A stretch of 64,000 bases of DNA from Arctopsyche grandis (Eukaryota; Arthropoda; Insecta; Trichoptera; Hydropsychidae): positions 15,971,501 to 16,035,500 of the forward strand of contig NC_135362.1 of NCBI RefSeq assembly GCF_051622035.1, in the 5' to 3' direction. Position numbers and translations under genes: made by a program. Below are positions 46,274 through 57,521 of the stretch, piece after piece; the first letter of the stretch is position 1, and each line of letters starts with the position of its first letter. Under the pieces are notes generated by a model. The model had not been told where the DNA came from. It ran no database searches and saw only the letters and a list, made by a program, of their open reading frames with translations.

Positions 46274-46279
46274 AATAAA
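46274..46279 (+). terminator. Poly(A) signal AATAAA of HDAC11
   Basis: First AATAAA, about 36 bases after the HDAC11 stop codon. A second AATAAA lies near 46337. Confidence 0.5.
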
Positions 46280-46386
46280 AATTTAAATGTATTTGTTTTT
46301 AAATTGGAATCATGTATACATGTATGAGAGGATATTCAATAAAACACTTTTATAATTTAAGCTATCAATTTTCCACCATCATTTAA

Positions 46387-46891
46387 GAGGGCTGTACACC
46401 CGAAACCTTAATTTCGTTGCCGTTCCTTTCTTCGATATATATATATTGAGTGAATGCGACAATATATATCAATATATATATTGAGTGAATGTGACAGTTG
46501 CGCTTCGACCAGATAATACGTATTTTAAATTGACAAAATTGAGGTTTCGTATTCTCCAATTTTCTCCTCCGAAACTGGACCAATTTTTAAAAAAATTTCA
46601 TCATCGGTATGAGAAAGATATTTTCTATGCAACTGTGCGCGAATTTTTTTTTAAATCGACCGTTAAATAAGCACGCTGGACTCTTTTCGTGGGTGTAAAA
46701 AAGAGGCGATTTTATAGATGTTTGGCGGCTCTTAGCTCCTATAAAAAATAACTAATCAAAAAAATAAAAGCACAGATGCATGCCAATGGTGGATATCCAT
46801 AGCATATTAAAAATAATTTCTCTAGTGCCATAATTGTGGAAGGGAGAAGTATAATACGTTTGTATGGACAAGGCGTTGGTGTTCAGCCCTC
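46387..46891. mobile_element. 505-bp TTAA MITE between HDAC11 and the P450
   Basis: TTAA at 46383-46386 and 46892-46895 flank ends GAGGGCTGTACACC and GGTGTTCAGCCCTC (13 of 14 complementary). Two copies of ATATATATTGAGTGAATG with GCGACA or GTGACA sit inside. No coding capacity. The TTAA target points to a piggyBac-type transposase as mobiliser, though the terminal bases differ from the short MITE at 26413. Confidence 0.7.
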
Positions 46892-47587
46892 TTAAGGTTC
46901 TTATATTCCAAGTTCCAATTTTGTGTAAATTACGTATATTTTTAAAACGAGTTTAACTTCCGTAGTTTTGTCCAATTGGAAATATATATTTTTTGCTCTA
47001 TGTTGTCCACCTGTCCACCGTCTCAAAAACGATGGACTTAAGTTTAACAAGTTCCTCAACTGCTTTAAGAACAGGAAATTGTTTTGAGACAAGGGTACTG
47101 TGTCTAATGGCAAGTCTCTAAGTGGGTGATTGAATTATGAAAATGTTTAACTGAAGAAACAATTTTAAAAATCAAAATTTTGGCTACCCCGTCGTACATA
47201 TGTACATACTATAGTCATGGCAATAAATAAAATTATTGTTACTAATTCAGTTTCTCTATGTTTCTAGATATTTCTTATAAATTATACAATAATATGTGTA
47301 CATATGTTTAATTACATTAATTACTTAATTTCGCAATTAATTGCCATAATTAAGGAGTCACTTGTTTTACTTGCATATTTACTGTTATTTACAAAGTATT
47401 TTCTTATTTATGAAGAGTAATTTCTTGTAATATATTCAGTATAAAAACATGTTATTGAATTTGAAACAATTTATTTTTCTCGATAAAGTTGTTTGTTTTA
47501 AAAAAACTTCAATTTAAGATGTATTGAAAAGGTGTTATATTTTTCTGGTGAGTATAAATATAAATTGTGGTAAAAAAATATTTTATT

Positions 47588-50271
47588 TTATTTTATTCTA
47601 GGTTTGAATATGATTTCAAATGACTTTGGACTCAGTGTTATTCCATTTACAATTTCAATTTTTTTATTAATATCAAAAGAAGGTGCTGGGAGTAGGTTGA
47701 AATATTGTAATAAATAAACGCAAAAGAGAAATATATTTTTTCTCGCCAAATTCTCACCGGGGCATCGCCTCTTTCCTAAAACAATAAAATTCATTTAACA
47801 TGTGTTCGGAGATGGGAATTATATTTATATATTTGTGTAGATCTGCTATTAGAAAGAAAAAAAACTTGAGAAATATTGACATTAGTGATTATTTCACCGC
47901 ATGCCACTGATATATATATTATAAATACATAGGTACCGTTTACCATGCACCCTTTTTTTTGATCTTTCGACTTAATATCTTTCGATTTTCGATCTTTGCC
48001 TTCCGATATTTGCGTTTTCGGATACTCGTTTAATCGAGGAATCCTAGTTGTAGAGTCAAACTGTTTAGTTATAATCAAACAATACAAACCAATTCCAAAT
48101 GGGGCAAATCTGTCGTTGCTTATGAGATTTCCTTGATCATCCAAAAATCTTTCGGGTCGGAAAATATCTGGATCTTCCCAATTTTTGTCCATGTGCATGT
48201 TGTAAAATAGTAATAATATGGTTGAATCCTTCAAAATATTTATTTAGATTATATGCCAAATTTCAATAGAGATTTGTCAATATAATATAATATTAAATTA
48301 TGAACCTTAGGTATTTTATAACCAGCTAATTGAGCATCGGAATTAGCCCGGTGAGGAACGCCAGTAGGAGCAATATTCGCTAACCGTTGCACTTCCATAA
48401 TTACTGCAGACGTATATGACATTCTAAAGTCGAAATATATAGCATAGTTTTCTTATAAATGTGTTCTCCTATTGAATCATCATAAAAAATTTCATTTTTT
48501 AAACCTTAATCGATCCTCATAGTTTGGTTGCGCGCATTTTCCAACAACTTGATCAATTTCCATATAAACTTTTTGTTGAACTTCTTGATTTTGGGTCAGA
48601 TAGAAAATTAAAAACTCTAAAGTATTGCCTGTAGTATCACTTCCAGCTTGCAAGAAGTCCAAACATACAACATGTAGTTGATTATCTTAAAAAATAACTA
48701 TTTATTTTAATTACCTGTATATTTACATACATACATGTATATGTGTGTTACATATGATATTTGAAACATGGAATTTGTGTATGAATATGTACATTGTACA
48801 TATGTATAGATACATATTTGCTGTAAATATATGAAATTGTAAATAATACTTGTAAAAGTAGTGTTATCATTGTTTTCGTGGTTAATTTCATGAAGATATG
48901 CATCAATAAAATCTCTTGTTTTTCCAGGTTGAATCGTTTGCTTGTGTTCATCTATAGTTTCCTATAACGGTTTAACAAATCTATTATATACATATACTTA
49001 AAGAAAATAATATAAATTGTATTTCTAGAAATTCTTCAAATTACTGTAAGAAAATTCCACATAGTGTAATTATTTGCGAGTAATGCTTCGTAGCCACTCG
49101 CCTTGGGCACTATAAATCTCAAAATAGGAAAATGATGTAAAATTCCACCAGAAGTGTCAATCCTTTGAAAATTGTCATCTATCGATTTACATACTGTTAA
49201 TAATTTTTTGTCTTTGCGGTCATATCTAAATAATAATATAAACATTTATATTAAAATTATTACAATTTATGATCACATCGCAAAAAAATTCACCTACCTT
49301 TTGCCAGCAATTAAAGTCCATATTATATTTAATACAGGGATGGTGAAAATGCGGGAAATATTAATAGGGGAATCAGAATTAGTTTTTAACCACTCAATGA
49401 AATACAAAATTTCTGCTATGATTAAATCTTCCATTGCAGTACTACCAATTCCCAATTTTTTCAAATGTATCAATGAAAATTTTCTTTGTTCAATCCAATC
49501 TGGTCCATCGTTGAAAACTATACCTGCAAATTTTAATAAAGTATAAATTAAAGGTAAAGATATTTTGGTACTGCAATAACTCTTGCGGCTAATTTTCTTC
49601 TTGGAAAATTTCAAATTATATGATAATTCGGAATGATTGTTTTCTTTCTTCAAAAGACTTTTTTGTGTTTATTCCACAGTCATAAAATTAGACTATACGA
49701 CTTTTACCAAATATATGGACTTATTGGAATAACAAAAGTCGATAGTTTTCATCAAAGTGGAAACAAGTCCATGCTATAAAACTTATAATTCACTAATATT
49801 ATATTGTATTTTATTATTATTTCTGAAACAATAAATATATAAAAAAAATATCAACCTAAACGTCCACCTTGTGCTCGTAGTCTCCAATAAAAACCATCTG
49901 GCCTTCCCTGAAATTCGTCCCTTATAGAGACTTCTTTGATCAAATCTGTATCAGATATAAGGACTACTTTTCTTTTACCTAACTTGAGGCCCACTATAGG
50001 CCCATAAGTTTTAATCATATCATCCCATACTAAATGATGGTACCCAGTAATTTTTAGTTTCTTAGCTATTGTTGTAATATTGCCAACAAAAGGTAACCAA
50101 TTGGGACCTAAAATCAGTAATATAATTTATTTTCAATTTTTAATATAACTTAAACAAACTACTTTTAAAATTTGTTATTATAGTACCAGGCGGAAAATTT
50201 GAAGGTCTCCTTGAATCTTTAAGTGCCCAAAATACAAATAACACAACGCTCGTTAGTATTATTAAAAACAT
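47588..50271 (-). CDS. Cytochrome P450, CYP2 clan (CYP305-like)
   Basis: Nine exons: 50271-50187, 50107-49856, 49523-49298, 49225-49045, 48961-48850, 48685-48505, 48423-48306, 48228-48090, 47775-47588, coding 493 residues; phases agree throughout. The N-terminal membrane anchor is MFLIILTSVVLFVFWALK, followed by the hinge FPPGPNWLPFVGN. Further landmarks are RPDGFYWRLR (helix B-C region), the I-helix AGSDTT (~residue 300), the K-helix EVQR, RPERF, and the heme loop FGIGKRRCPGE with Cys near 435. All are intact, so the enzyme looks functional, microsomal and NADPH-reductase dependent. The PPGP hinge and heme loop suit the CYP2 clan; CYP305 is my best family guess, with CYP303/304 possible. Substrate unknown. 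Intron 8 holds a dispersed repeat. Confidence 0.9.
47933..48020 (-). repeat. TCGAAAGATC dispersed repeat in P450 intron 8
   Basis: The complement carries AACGCAAATATCGGAAGGCA, GATCGAAAATCGAAAGAT and GGTGCATGGTAAACGGTAC in the same order as the copies at 729 and 56101. It lies inside the 314-bp intron between exons 8 and 9 of the P450 and accounts for about a quarter of it. Confidence 0.65.
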
Positions 50272-50727
50272 AATTGAAGATTTAAAGTTTCTAAAAAATG
50301 ATTACGTATTACTGAATCAACACTATACAACGATAATATTTTCAAAATATATATGTACTCATTTTTTGATATGCACTTATTTAGTTTAACAAATTTTACG
50401 TTACGTTCACTAGTGTTCGACAGCTACTATTGATGATAACTAAAATATTTTTTCCATTGTCATCTCTTTTATACAATTATTTAGTAAACCATAATGTAAA
50501 TTTTATTGTTGTGTGACCTATAACATACTGATTTTTATCAATGTTTTAGTTATTTTTAAATTGAAAAGGCATGTGAATGAATATATTTATGTACAATGTA
50601 CATATTTACATTGAGTTCAAAGTATGTCTAAAAATAACTATTGAATATTTTTGTTCAACAAAACAGCATTTAACAAAAGGATTTGTAAGAATGAGTTTTT
50701 GAATACTTTTATAAATATAAGACACTA

Positions 50728-51420
50728 GTGGTTTTACCCGGCTTCGCTCGGTATTTGTAATATAAACCGCTTAAACATGGCTAATCTAATAGTAAACATT
50801 ATTTTTGTTTTTTTTACTAAATTTATTTTAATTGAAAAAAAATAATATTTAGCCACAGCCAATCAGAAACGAATTGGAACCAGTAATTGATACTGAAATT
50901 GGAAATTAAAAATGAATCCGGAACCGAAAAAGGAATCCATAACCAGAACTGAAAAAGGAATCCAGATCCAGAACTGAAAAAAGAAATCTGGAACCGAAAC
51001 TGAAAAACGAGTTGGGATCCGGAAGTGAAAAAGGAATCAGGAACCAGAACTGAAACGGAAATCCAGATCCGGAACTGAAAAAGGAATATTTGATACAATA
51101 TTCTGATCGCATTTATTACGATTTGGTTGGTCTGTGTTGCCAGTGAATTTATTAATTTAGAATTATGAAAAATATCAAAATTAATGCTAAAAACCAATAT
51201 ATAGCATGCTATTATTTTATAATAAATGATATAAAAATTTTAAGTTTTGATGAAACCAACATGTGCAAATAACTTTTTTATGTTATGAAACAGTTTCATA
51301 TATTGTACACTAGTTGTTTTACCCGGCTTCGCTCAGTATTTGTAATATAAACAGCGTAAAAATGGCGAATCTAATAGTAAATATTCATTTGTTTTTTTAT
51401 TAAATTTATTTGAATCGAAA
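50728..51420 (-). mobile_element. Tandem Helitron-like ends with a degenerate array
   Basis: Two related starts at 50728 and 51308 read CTAGT-GTTTTACCCGGCTTCGCTC then GTATTTGTAATATAAAC and the AAT-CTAATAGTAAA block. Between them (about 50870-51090) is a decayed array of ~24-bp units built on GGAACCGGAACTGAAAAAGG. At about 51095-51170 is a fragment of the hAT MITE of 6574 (TTGGTTGGTCTGTGTTGCCA). On the minus strand each block would end in GCCGGGTAAAAC-ACTAG, Helitron fashion. Confidence 0.4.
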
Positions 51421-52021
51421 ATAAAAACGACTCGTCATAGAAATTTTGACTTGTTTACGAAGTTCCCAACCAATATTTCTTACATACAAGTCTCTTTCGA
51501 AATTATATATAACCAGAATCCGGCGGCCCCCCCGGCGCAGCCCGCCACCTTTTCACGCCCCCCACCGGCACCCCATGGCACCACCCGTCCCCATGTCGTC
51601 ATAGAAACTTTGTGTTGTTTACGAAGTTCAACCAACCAACCAACAATAGTTACAAATTTACAAACTTACAAAGTCTCTTTCGAAATTATATATTAGATAT
51701 GCAGCGGCGGTTTATCATACATGAAAATAAGCGCGCTCTTGGATCCCCTGAATCTTGGGAGCCCCGAAATGGACCTTTTCTACCAAAATTTACAACTTAC
51801 AAATTATTATCGTTGTCCACAATACGTTCGTAAGCCAAAAGAATAAATTAAATTAATACCTATTTTACATAGAATTGTTGCGTAGAAGTGGGTGGAGGCA
51901 GTGGTGTCACCCTAATGGTTTTCCGGAAACCCGTTATTTAATCTAAAAATTCATAATTTTTGTCAAAAATTATACAAATGAAAATTTAATTACCTTTCAC
52001 GTAATAGTGCCTTGGACGAAA
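51421..52021. other. Intergenic, mixed repeats
   Basis: Contains GC-rich CCCCCCCGGCGCAGCCCGCC at 51527-51546 and a short duplication of ACAAGTCTCTTTCGAAATT (about 51486 and 51668). No gene seen. Confidence 0.4.
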
Positions 52022-52245
52022 AATGTATATACATAATCTATATATATATAAAATTAAATGTCTGTTTGTCCCTCTGTCTGTCTTTCTCGTATAGGCTCCT
52101 AAACCACTCAACCGATTACGATGGAACTTTCAGGATTTGTTGTATGCATGACCGGGAAGATTACTGTGAAAAAAAAATCCCAAAAACGGGAACGGAAATG
52201 GGAAAAACGGGGGCGCTTGGGCCTCCCCCCCCCCCCCCCCCATTT
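52022..52245 (+). repeat. 5'-end type of a non-autonomous Helitron-like repeat
   Basis: Begins TCTATATATATATAAAATTA then TGTCTGTTTGTCC...GTCTGTC, AACCACTCAACCGATTACGA and a run of 14 C. In my experience this order is very common in arthropod genomes next to the ACCCGGCTTCGC ends seen at 50728 and 51308. No terminal proof here. Confidence 0.35.
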
Positions 52246-52492
52246 ACTTAATCCACCACTATACATGTCTTTTATTTTCTCCTAAAATATGGTCACCGTA
52301 ACCATGATACAAATATTTATTTATGTGGTATATTCTTATAGTATTTTCATGGAAATTACAAAATTCAATATTTATGTAGCTATAAGGGTAGTAGCCATTA
52401 CATTCCGTGTTAGGTTCACCGGTGCATCGTAAACAGTGAACTGTCAGATTGGCCGCCGAGACTGAGTTTGACGTTTGGTTTAAAGTTTAGCA

Positions 52493-53530
52493 ATGGTGTA
52501 TTTGCACTTTCCCACAAATTTAACCGAGGAGGAGCTGATGCTGCAAGCAAAATACCAGAAGTTGAAAAAGAAAAAGAAAGCGGTGGTGGCGTTGAAGACA
52601 GCGCGACCCGAGCCAGCAGCCACTGGGACGGGAGTGGTTGGAGCACGAGACGCCCGTGAATATGCCCGGAAGCTACTCAAATCCGGTGCTATCGGAGCCT
52701 TGGGACCTGCAGGATCCAAAACTCCGCAAGCCTTCAAGCGACCCAGAGCCGCTCGAGACCGACGACCTGGAGCTCATTACACGCCCTTCAGCGCGGGTTC
52801 GGGAGCTTCCGGAGGCACTGCGCCACCTGCGAGCCCTGCCAGCCCAGGTTCCGCTCCCGGGGAACCACCGGAAGTTAAGCCTACGAGACCTGCTACTTCT
52901 CTTTATGACTCCTTCGTAGTAGCCCGCGACAAGTACTCCTTTATTTATCATTTTTCTTCATATATCATATACCATTTTATATTCATATGATAACGTTTAG
53001 GGAGGAACGAGTAGAACCTTTGAAGACGAAAGGTGGTGGAAACACTGTTTTTGTTTCTGGACACAAAATATCCGAAGAATTTTTGAGAAAGCATTTGGGA
53101 ACATTCGGTGCAATTGTTAATATATCTATGGAAATCGAAAAACATAGGTATTACACCTACATATTAAATGATGTAGTTTTCTTTTTTCATAATGTTTAAT
53201 CCAATTTTTCTGCACAGAGGTTTCGTAACGTTTGATAGACACGATGTTGCGCAACGAGCGATTGCTGAAATGAATGGCACAATGGCTTCTGGAATTCAAC
53301 TCGAGGTATAAAGATGTTTCCAAGCTGATGTATGGATGTTGTTAAGTATCGATTTTATTTATTTCTTATCGTCCTAGGTTTCCATGGCTAGAAGACAACC
53401 TCAGATGGAACGCATAAACGAAGCATCTTCATCATCAGCCTGGTGTACACTTGCCGCATCACATTCACAGAAAGGACCTCATAGAGATGGTAGAAATATC
53501 GTGTCATATGAAGATTTGTTTTCAGCTTAA
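52493..53530 (+). CDS. Nelf-E: Negative elongation factor E
   Basis: Four exons: 52493-52932, 53001-53147, 53218-53305, 53378-53530, coding 275 residues, all in phase. The N-terminus MVYLHFPTNLTEEELMLQAK followed by YQKLKKKKKAV matches the conserved NELF-E start (short coiled coil plus lysine run). A conserved KLLKSGAIGAL block and a YDSFV motif near residue 142 follow. Exons 2-4 form one RRM: NTVFVSG as RNP2 and RGFVTF as RNP1. The tail SAWCTLAASHSQKG and VSYEDLF also matches the family. NELF-E binds nascent RNA in the NELF complex that holds RNA polymerase II in promoter-proximal pause. Shorter than human (380) because the RD-dipeptide region is absent. Exon 1 is much more GC-rich than the rest. 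Confidence 0.93.
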
Positions 53531-54632
53531 ATATTAGTTTTTTTATGTATTTATAAGTAACTAGAATTATATATATATACGTATTATATTTTTATTATTG
53601 TAATAATAAAAAATGTGCTTTTAACTTTTTTACGTCCCAATAGATATTTTAAGAAGTTTTTAGTTTAAAAACAGTCTCAATTCCAAACGTCCCTAAGTTA
53701 TCGAAACCTCTTTTATATATATTTTCAATAAAACGCAGCAATTTTTCTTTGGTTATTTTGTTTGAAATTAGTCAATTTTAAAAAAAATTCTAATATTGCC
53801 CGTTTCTAAAACTATATTTTTAAAAATAATTACGCAAAATTTAAATAATTCAAATTATCAGTGTAGATTTCGGATGTTAAATTAGTAAATTAAAAAAAAA
53901 AGATAAAAACGAAATAAAATCTGAAATATAGTTCATTTTATTTTATTTTCTTTTCATGAAAATTTATTACAGGATCTAAATTACAGAAATTACAATACAT
54001 ATGCATTTCCAATTAAGCAATGCATAATGAAAAAAAATATTATTAATGTAGAATGTAATGAAAATTTGATCATACATAAATTTGACCAATAACTTTATAT
54101 GAATATACATATGTATGTATAAATATAAAAAAGTTTTCATTCTCAACCAATTACGCAATAATATGACGAGTGAGTAAGACGGTTTAATTTATTGGTTTTA
54201 TTATTGGGTGCTAGTATTCACAAAAGTTTTTGAATGTCAATACTCTGCATTCACAGCTTACATTTTTACATTATATTTAAGTAAAGCTGTTAAAAGAATT
54301 ATAGTTGAACTACAAACGTACATATATGTAGTAACAAAATTATCTATTGCAAATCTCAAAAATTGTATATTTTTTTTAAATATACTAATATTAATTTTTT
54401 TTATAAGTTTATATACTGATTATATGTAATTCTTTTTTCTTTATGTTGTGTGGAAGTATATAAATGCAGACAAGGTAAGTCATGTATGATAAAATCATTA
54501 TTGCCATTATACGTTTATTTGGAATAATAATAATGCTAATACAATCCAATAGTAAAGAATAATTTGTAATTAATTATAATTAGGATGTGAAAAAAAAAAC
54601 CACGCTTTTATATAAATTCAGTTAATTGAATG
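53531..54632. other. AT-rich spacer between convergent NELF-E and Rpn13
   Basis: Both genes end facing this 1.1-kb stretch, so it holds two 3' UTRs. No gene, repeat end or RNA was recognised. Confidence 0.6.
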
Positions 54633-57169
54633 CTAATCTAGAGCCATATTTTCATCTTCATCTTTTTCTTTCGGCTTTTTACTTTCATCTGTTTTGCTTT
54701 CTTCCTTTTCTAACGCTTTTATGAAGGCTTTCATGTCACCACTTTGCGCTGCTAAAACAGCTTCACTCCCCAAACCAAACTGGGAAATAATTGGACCTAA
54801 TTGACCAGATGCGATAGCGTTGGAAAATAAAGTCATTGCCTGGAATAATAAAATACGTTTTTTAATACTTTTACTGTAAGTACATTAATTAAAATAACAT
54901 AAAAACTTACTTGTGCAAACTGCGGCGAAAGAAGTGTTGTTTTTATATCGTCTTGTTGTTGATCTGCAGCAGGTGGGGGCAAATGCTCCATAAGGCCTGA
55001 AGCATGTGGACCTGCGGTGGCGATGACTTCCGGTGTAGATATCACAGAAGCAAGGTCTACCACTTCATTAGTAGAAGGTTTCGAAGACGAGCCTTCATCA
55101 CTTGAAGTATTGGTCAAACCAGATAAATACTTCTGTAGATCAGATAAATGTATAGGTTGACCTGCAATTACAAAAATGCGCTATTAACGACGATTCAACA
55201 AATTTTCCAAAACATTAATAAAATGTATGTGTATAATTACTTCTAGTTGTGGCAGGTTGTTGCGTTTGAGTACTAGGTGTGTTAGGTGTATTAGGGGTTG
55301 AAGGTGTTGTGGGGGTCGGTGCGGTGACCGGCACAACACGCGGAGGACGTGAGGGTGCTCTCGGGGTTTCCGAAGGCGGACGATTCGTCGGCGTCGCATT
55401 ACTGCTGGAGCGCGAGCTCTGTCCAGTAGGAGAACGGCTGAAAACCGACAAAAGCATGAGTATGCAAAATACTTTGAGGAGCATAAGAAATTAAAGTTAA
55501 AATATTTACCCCATTGTACTCAACAATGAAGAGAGGCCACCCATTTGACCTACTCCTCCGAAAAGTTGCATCAGCTGTTGCTGCGACATATTGTTTAATA
55601 TGTTTTGCAGTTCGCCATCCGGAGCACCTCCGCTGCTACTGCGGCCTCCACCCACTGAAGGGGGATTATTCAGCACTTCGTTGATTCGGCGGCAATATTC
55701 ATCATCTTTATCAGTCTTGGGTTCCTTTAAAAAATTGTTCAAAAATTTAATTTCTAATGTAAGATTCGCAGACGAAACAACGTCAATGGCTAGCTATGAT
55801 GATAAAATGGCCGAACTACTATGTAGAATAAAAAAAATAGAGAGTAAACACCCTGGCCTAAAGATAGATACAAACAAAATCCTGGTTGCTTTGAAAGACG
55901 ACGACGAAGTCAACGATTTGAATTACCTAGATGTTTCTATTTCAAAATGAGTTTGTTAATCAGAAATTTGCAGAAGAATAGGAACGGTGAAAACAGTGAT
56001 GACGAAGATATGGAAAAACTATTCTATAATAAGTAAAACGAAAATCCGTCCAGTGCGATCTCTGTTGATTGCATAGTATTGTCGGAATGTGAAATTACTG
56101 AAAACGCAAATATCGGAAGGCAAAGATCGAAAATCGAAAGATCAAAAAAAAGGGTTCATGGTAAACGGTACATACTCACTTAATTTGCGCGAGCAGGATA
56201 AAACAGGAACAAGAGGAACAGGCTTTTCCTCCCGTATTCTGCGCGCGCACATTAACACGGGAGGAAAAGCCTGTTCCTCTTGTTCCTGTTGTATTCTGCT
56301 CGCGCAAATTAATTAAGTATGTACATGAGTATGTAGCGTTTACCATCTTTAGATTTTCGCATTCGCATCACGGAGACCGGTTAGATGCCTTTAAAATCTG
56401 GTGTTGGATGCGTTTCATTGCACTGCATTTCATGGACTCAATACAATGGCATGAAGAAATCAACGTTTGGAAAAAGGATTCTTGCCTATTATTGGCATAT
56501 TGTCAGGAGGAATGTGTAAATTCTAGAGAAGCTTATAGTCAACGGAACATTAGGAAAGTGAGTGAGAGGATGGTCTCCCACTAGATGGTCGGATCAAATA
56601 AAATAACTGACGGGATGGCTCGGCAACTCAACTCGGCACAGAATCCACTAGTCCAATAGATTCCAGATAGAAATAACCACGACGCTCGGCATTGAACAAC
56701 GAGAAAAAAGTAGCACATATTGTTATAATATAATTGTAATTGAATTGTAGAGTGTAGAGTGGTCGGAATGAATGAATGAATAAATGAATGAAATCAACAA
56801 TAGAATTGAGAAATTGTGCAATTCAGTGATCGGTGATGTGAATGATGGTAGTACCTGCATCCAGAAGAAGAGCCTTCTCGAGGAAGCGTTGAACTTGAGG
56901 ACGTAGACGCGGCCCGTGGTGCACTGCGCGACTCGAGCGTACTCGCAGTCGCCCGGGAAGAGGATGTAGTCGTCTTCGACGTGTCCGGTGTTGCGGTCTC
57001 TCCAGCAGAAGTGCAGCAACGAGTCGTCGCCCTGGAAGAGGTAGAGCAGTCCTCGCCGGCGGTCGGCCGTCACCACTCCGTCCCGCAGCGCCAGCCGTCC
57101 CGCGCGGAATTCCACCAGGTGCTTCGCCGCGCCCCCTCCGCTGCCCCCCACGAACAGAGCCCCTGACAT
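54633..57169 (-). CDS. Rpn13: Proteasomal ubiquitin receptor Rpn13/ADRM1
   Basis: Five exons: 57169-56855, 55724-55510, 55437-55241, 55161-54911, 54839-54633, coding 394 residues (human ADRM1 407); phases agree. Exon 1 gives most of the Pru domain ([55 protein letters not shown]). This domain binds ubiquitin and docks on Rpn2 of the 19S base. Exon 2 continues directly ([20 protein letters not shown]). Exon 3 is a Thr/Pro-rich linker. Exons 4-5 make the C-terminal DEUBAD-type domain ([20 protein letters not shown]), which recruits the deubiquitinase UCH37. It ends in an acidic tail [10 protein letters not shown]. Intron 1 (1.1 kb) contains a LINE relic, a foldback repeat and a short frame on the other strand. 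Confidence 0.95.
55786..56035 (+). CDS. Possible small antisense gene in Rpn13 intron 1
   Basis: A 54-codon frame (55786-55950, [20 protein letters not shown]...) is followed by a second frame whose ATG overlaps its stop (ATGA at 55948-55951). The second frame reads [20 protein letters not shown] to a stop at about 56035. Both are lysine/aspartate-rich with helical character and better codon variety than nearby intron. An upstream T-rich AG could be an acceptor. I do not recognise the protein. It could be a small real gene, a frameshifted retrocopy or chance. Confidence 0.3.
56101..56321. repeat. TCGAAAGATC repeat plus long foldback palindrome
   Basis: 56101-56180 is a copy of the dispersed block seen at 729. 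It leads straight into a giant hairpin at 56171-56321. The left arm starts CATACTCACTTAATTTGCGC, the right arm ends GCGCAAATTAATTAAGTATG, and the two arms share AGGAACAAGAGGAACAGGCT and its complement. Arms are about 65 bp with a short loop. The core is shared with 12985-13079. Confidence 0.75.
56375..56710 (+). pseudogene. LINE C-terminal remnant in Rpn13 intron 1
   Basis: Broken frames give [14 protein letters not shown], later [13 protein letters not shown], and [17 protein letters not shown] with a DRNNH near the end. This pattern ('FEMWCWRRML...RWSDQI...AQDRNNW') is the conserved C-terminus of a large group of insect endonuclease-reverse transcriptase LINEs. Stops interrupt it and no RT core is present. 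Confidence 0.5.
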
Positions 57170-57170
57170 T

Positions 57171-57202
57171 GCGACACTGCGACACTGCGACACTGCGACA
57201 CT
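57171..57202 (-). repeat. 8-bp tandem repeat in the Rpn13 5' UTR
   Basis: Four perfect GCGACACT units (plus-strand reading) lie immediately upstream of the Rpn13 start codon. Confidence 0.9.
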
Positions 57203-57521
57203 GACAACCAACGAACACTGACACAGACGCTTGCGATCCGCAACCCACCAGCTAGTTGCCGTTGCCGTTGCCGACTCATCGATCACGCACCTTCTATTAC
57301 GGCCATAGCTTCCTGCCACTTTTTCAACTATAACCACGTCTATCACGGCCATATTTACAATTACTTTTTTACTTTAAATCGCTTCATTTGTATATTAGTC
57401 TATTTTATCATGCTTTTCAGTTCATTTTTAAACGATTATTAAAGAAAAACCGTATGATCGGAATAAAAACTTTCACATAAGGGTACATGTGTTTGTTTAT
57501 ACAAATTTTGTAGCACATTAA

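Noticed and set aside
52480-52951. Frames antisense or shifted across NELF-E exon 1
   Set aside because: Shadows caused by the GC-rich coding exon.
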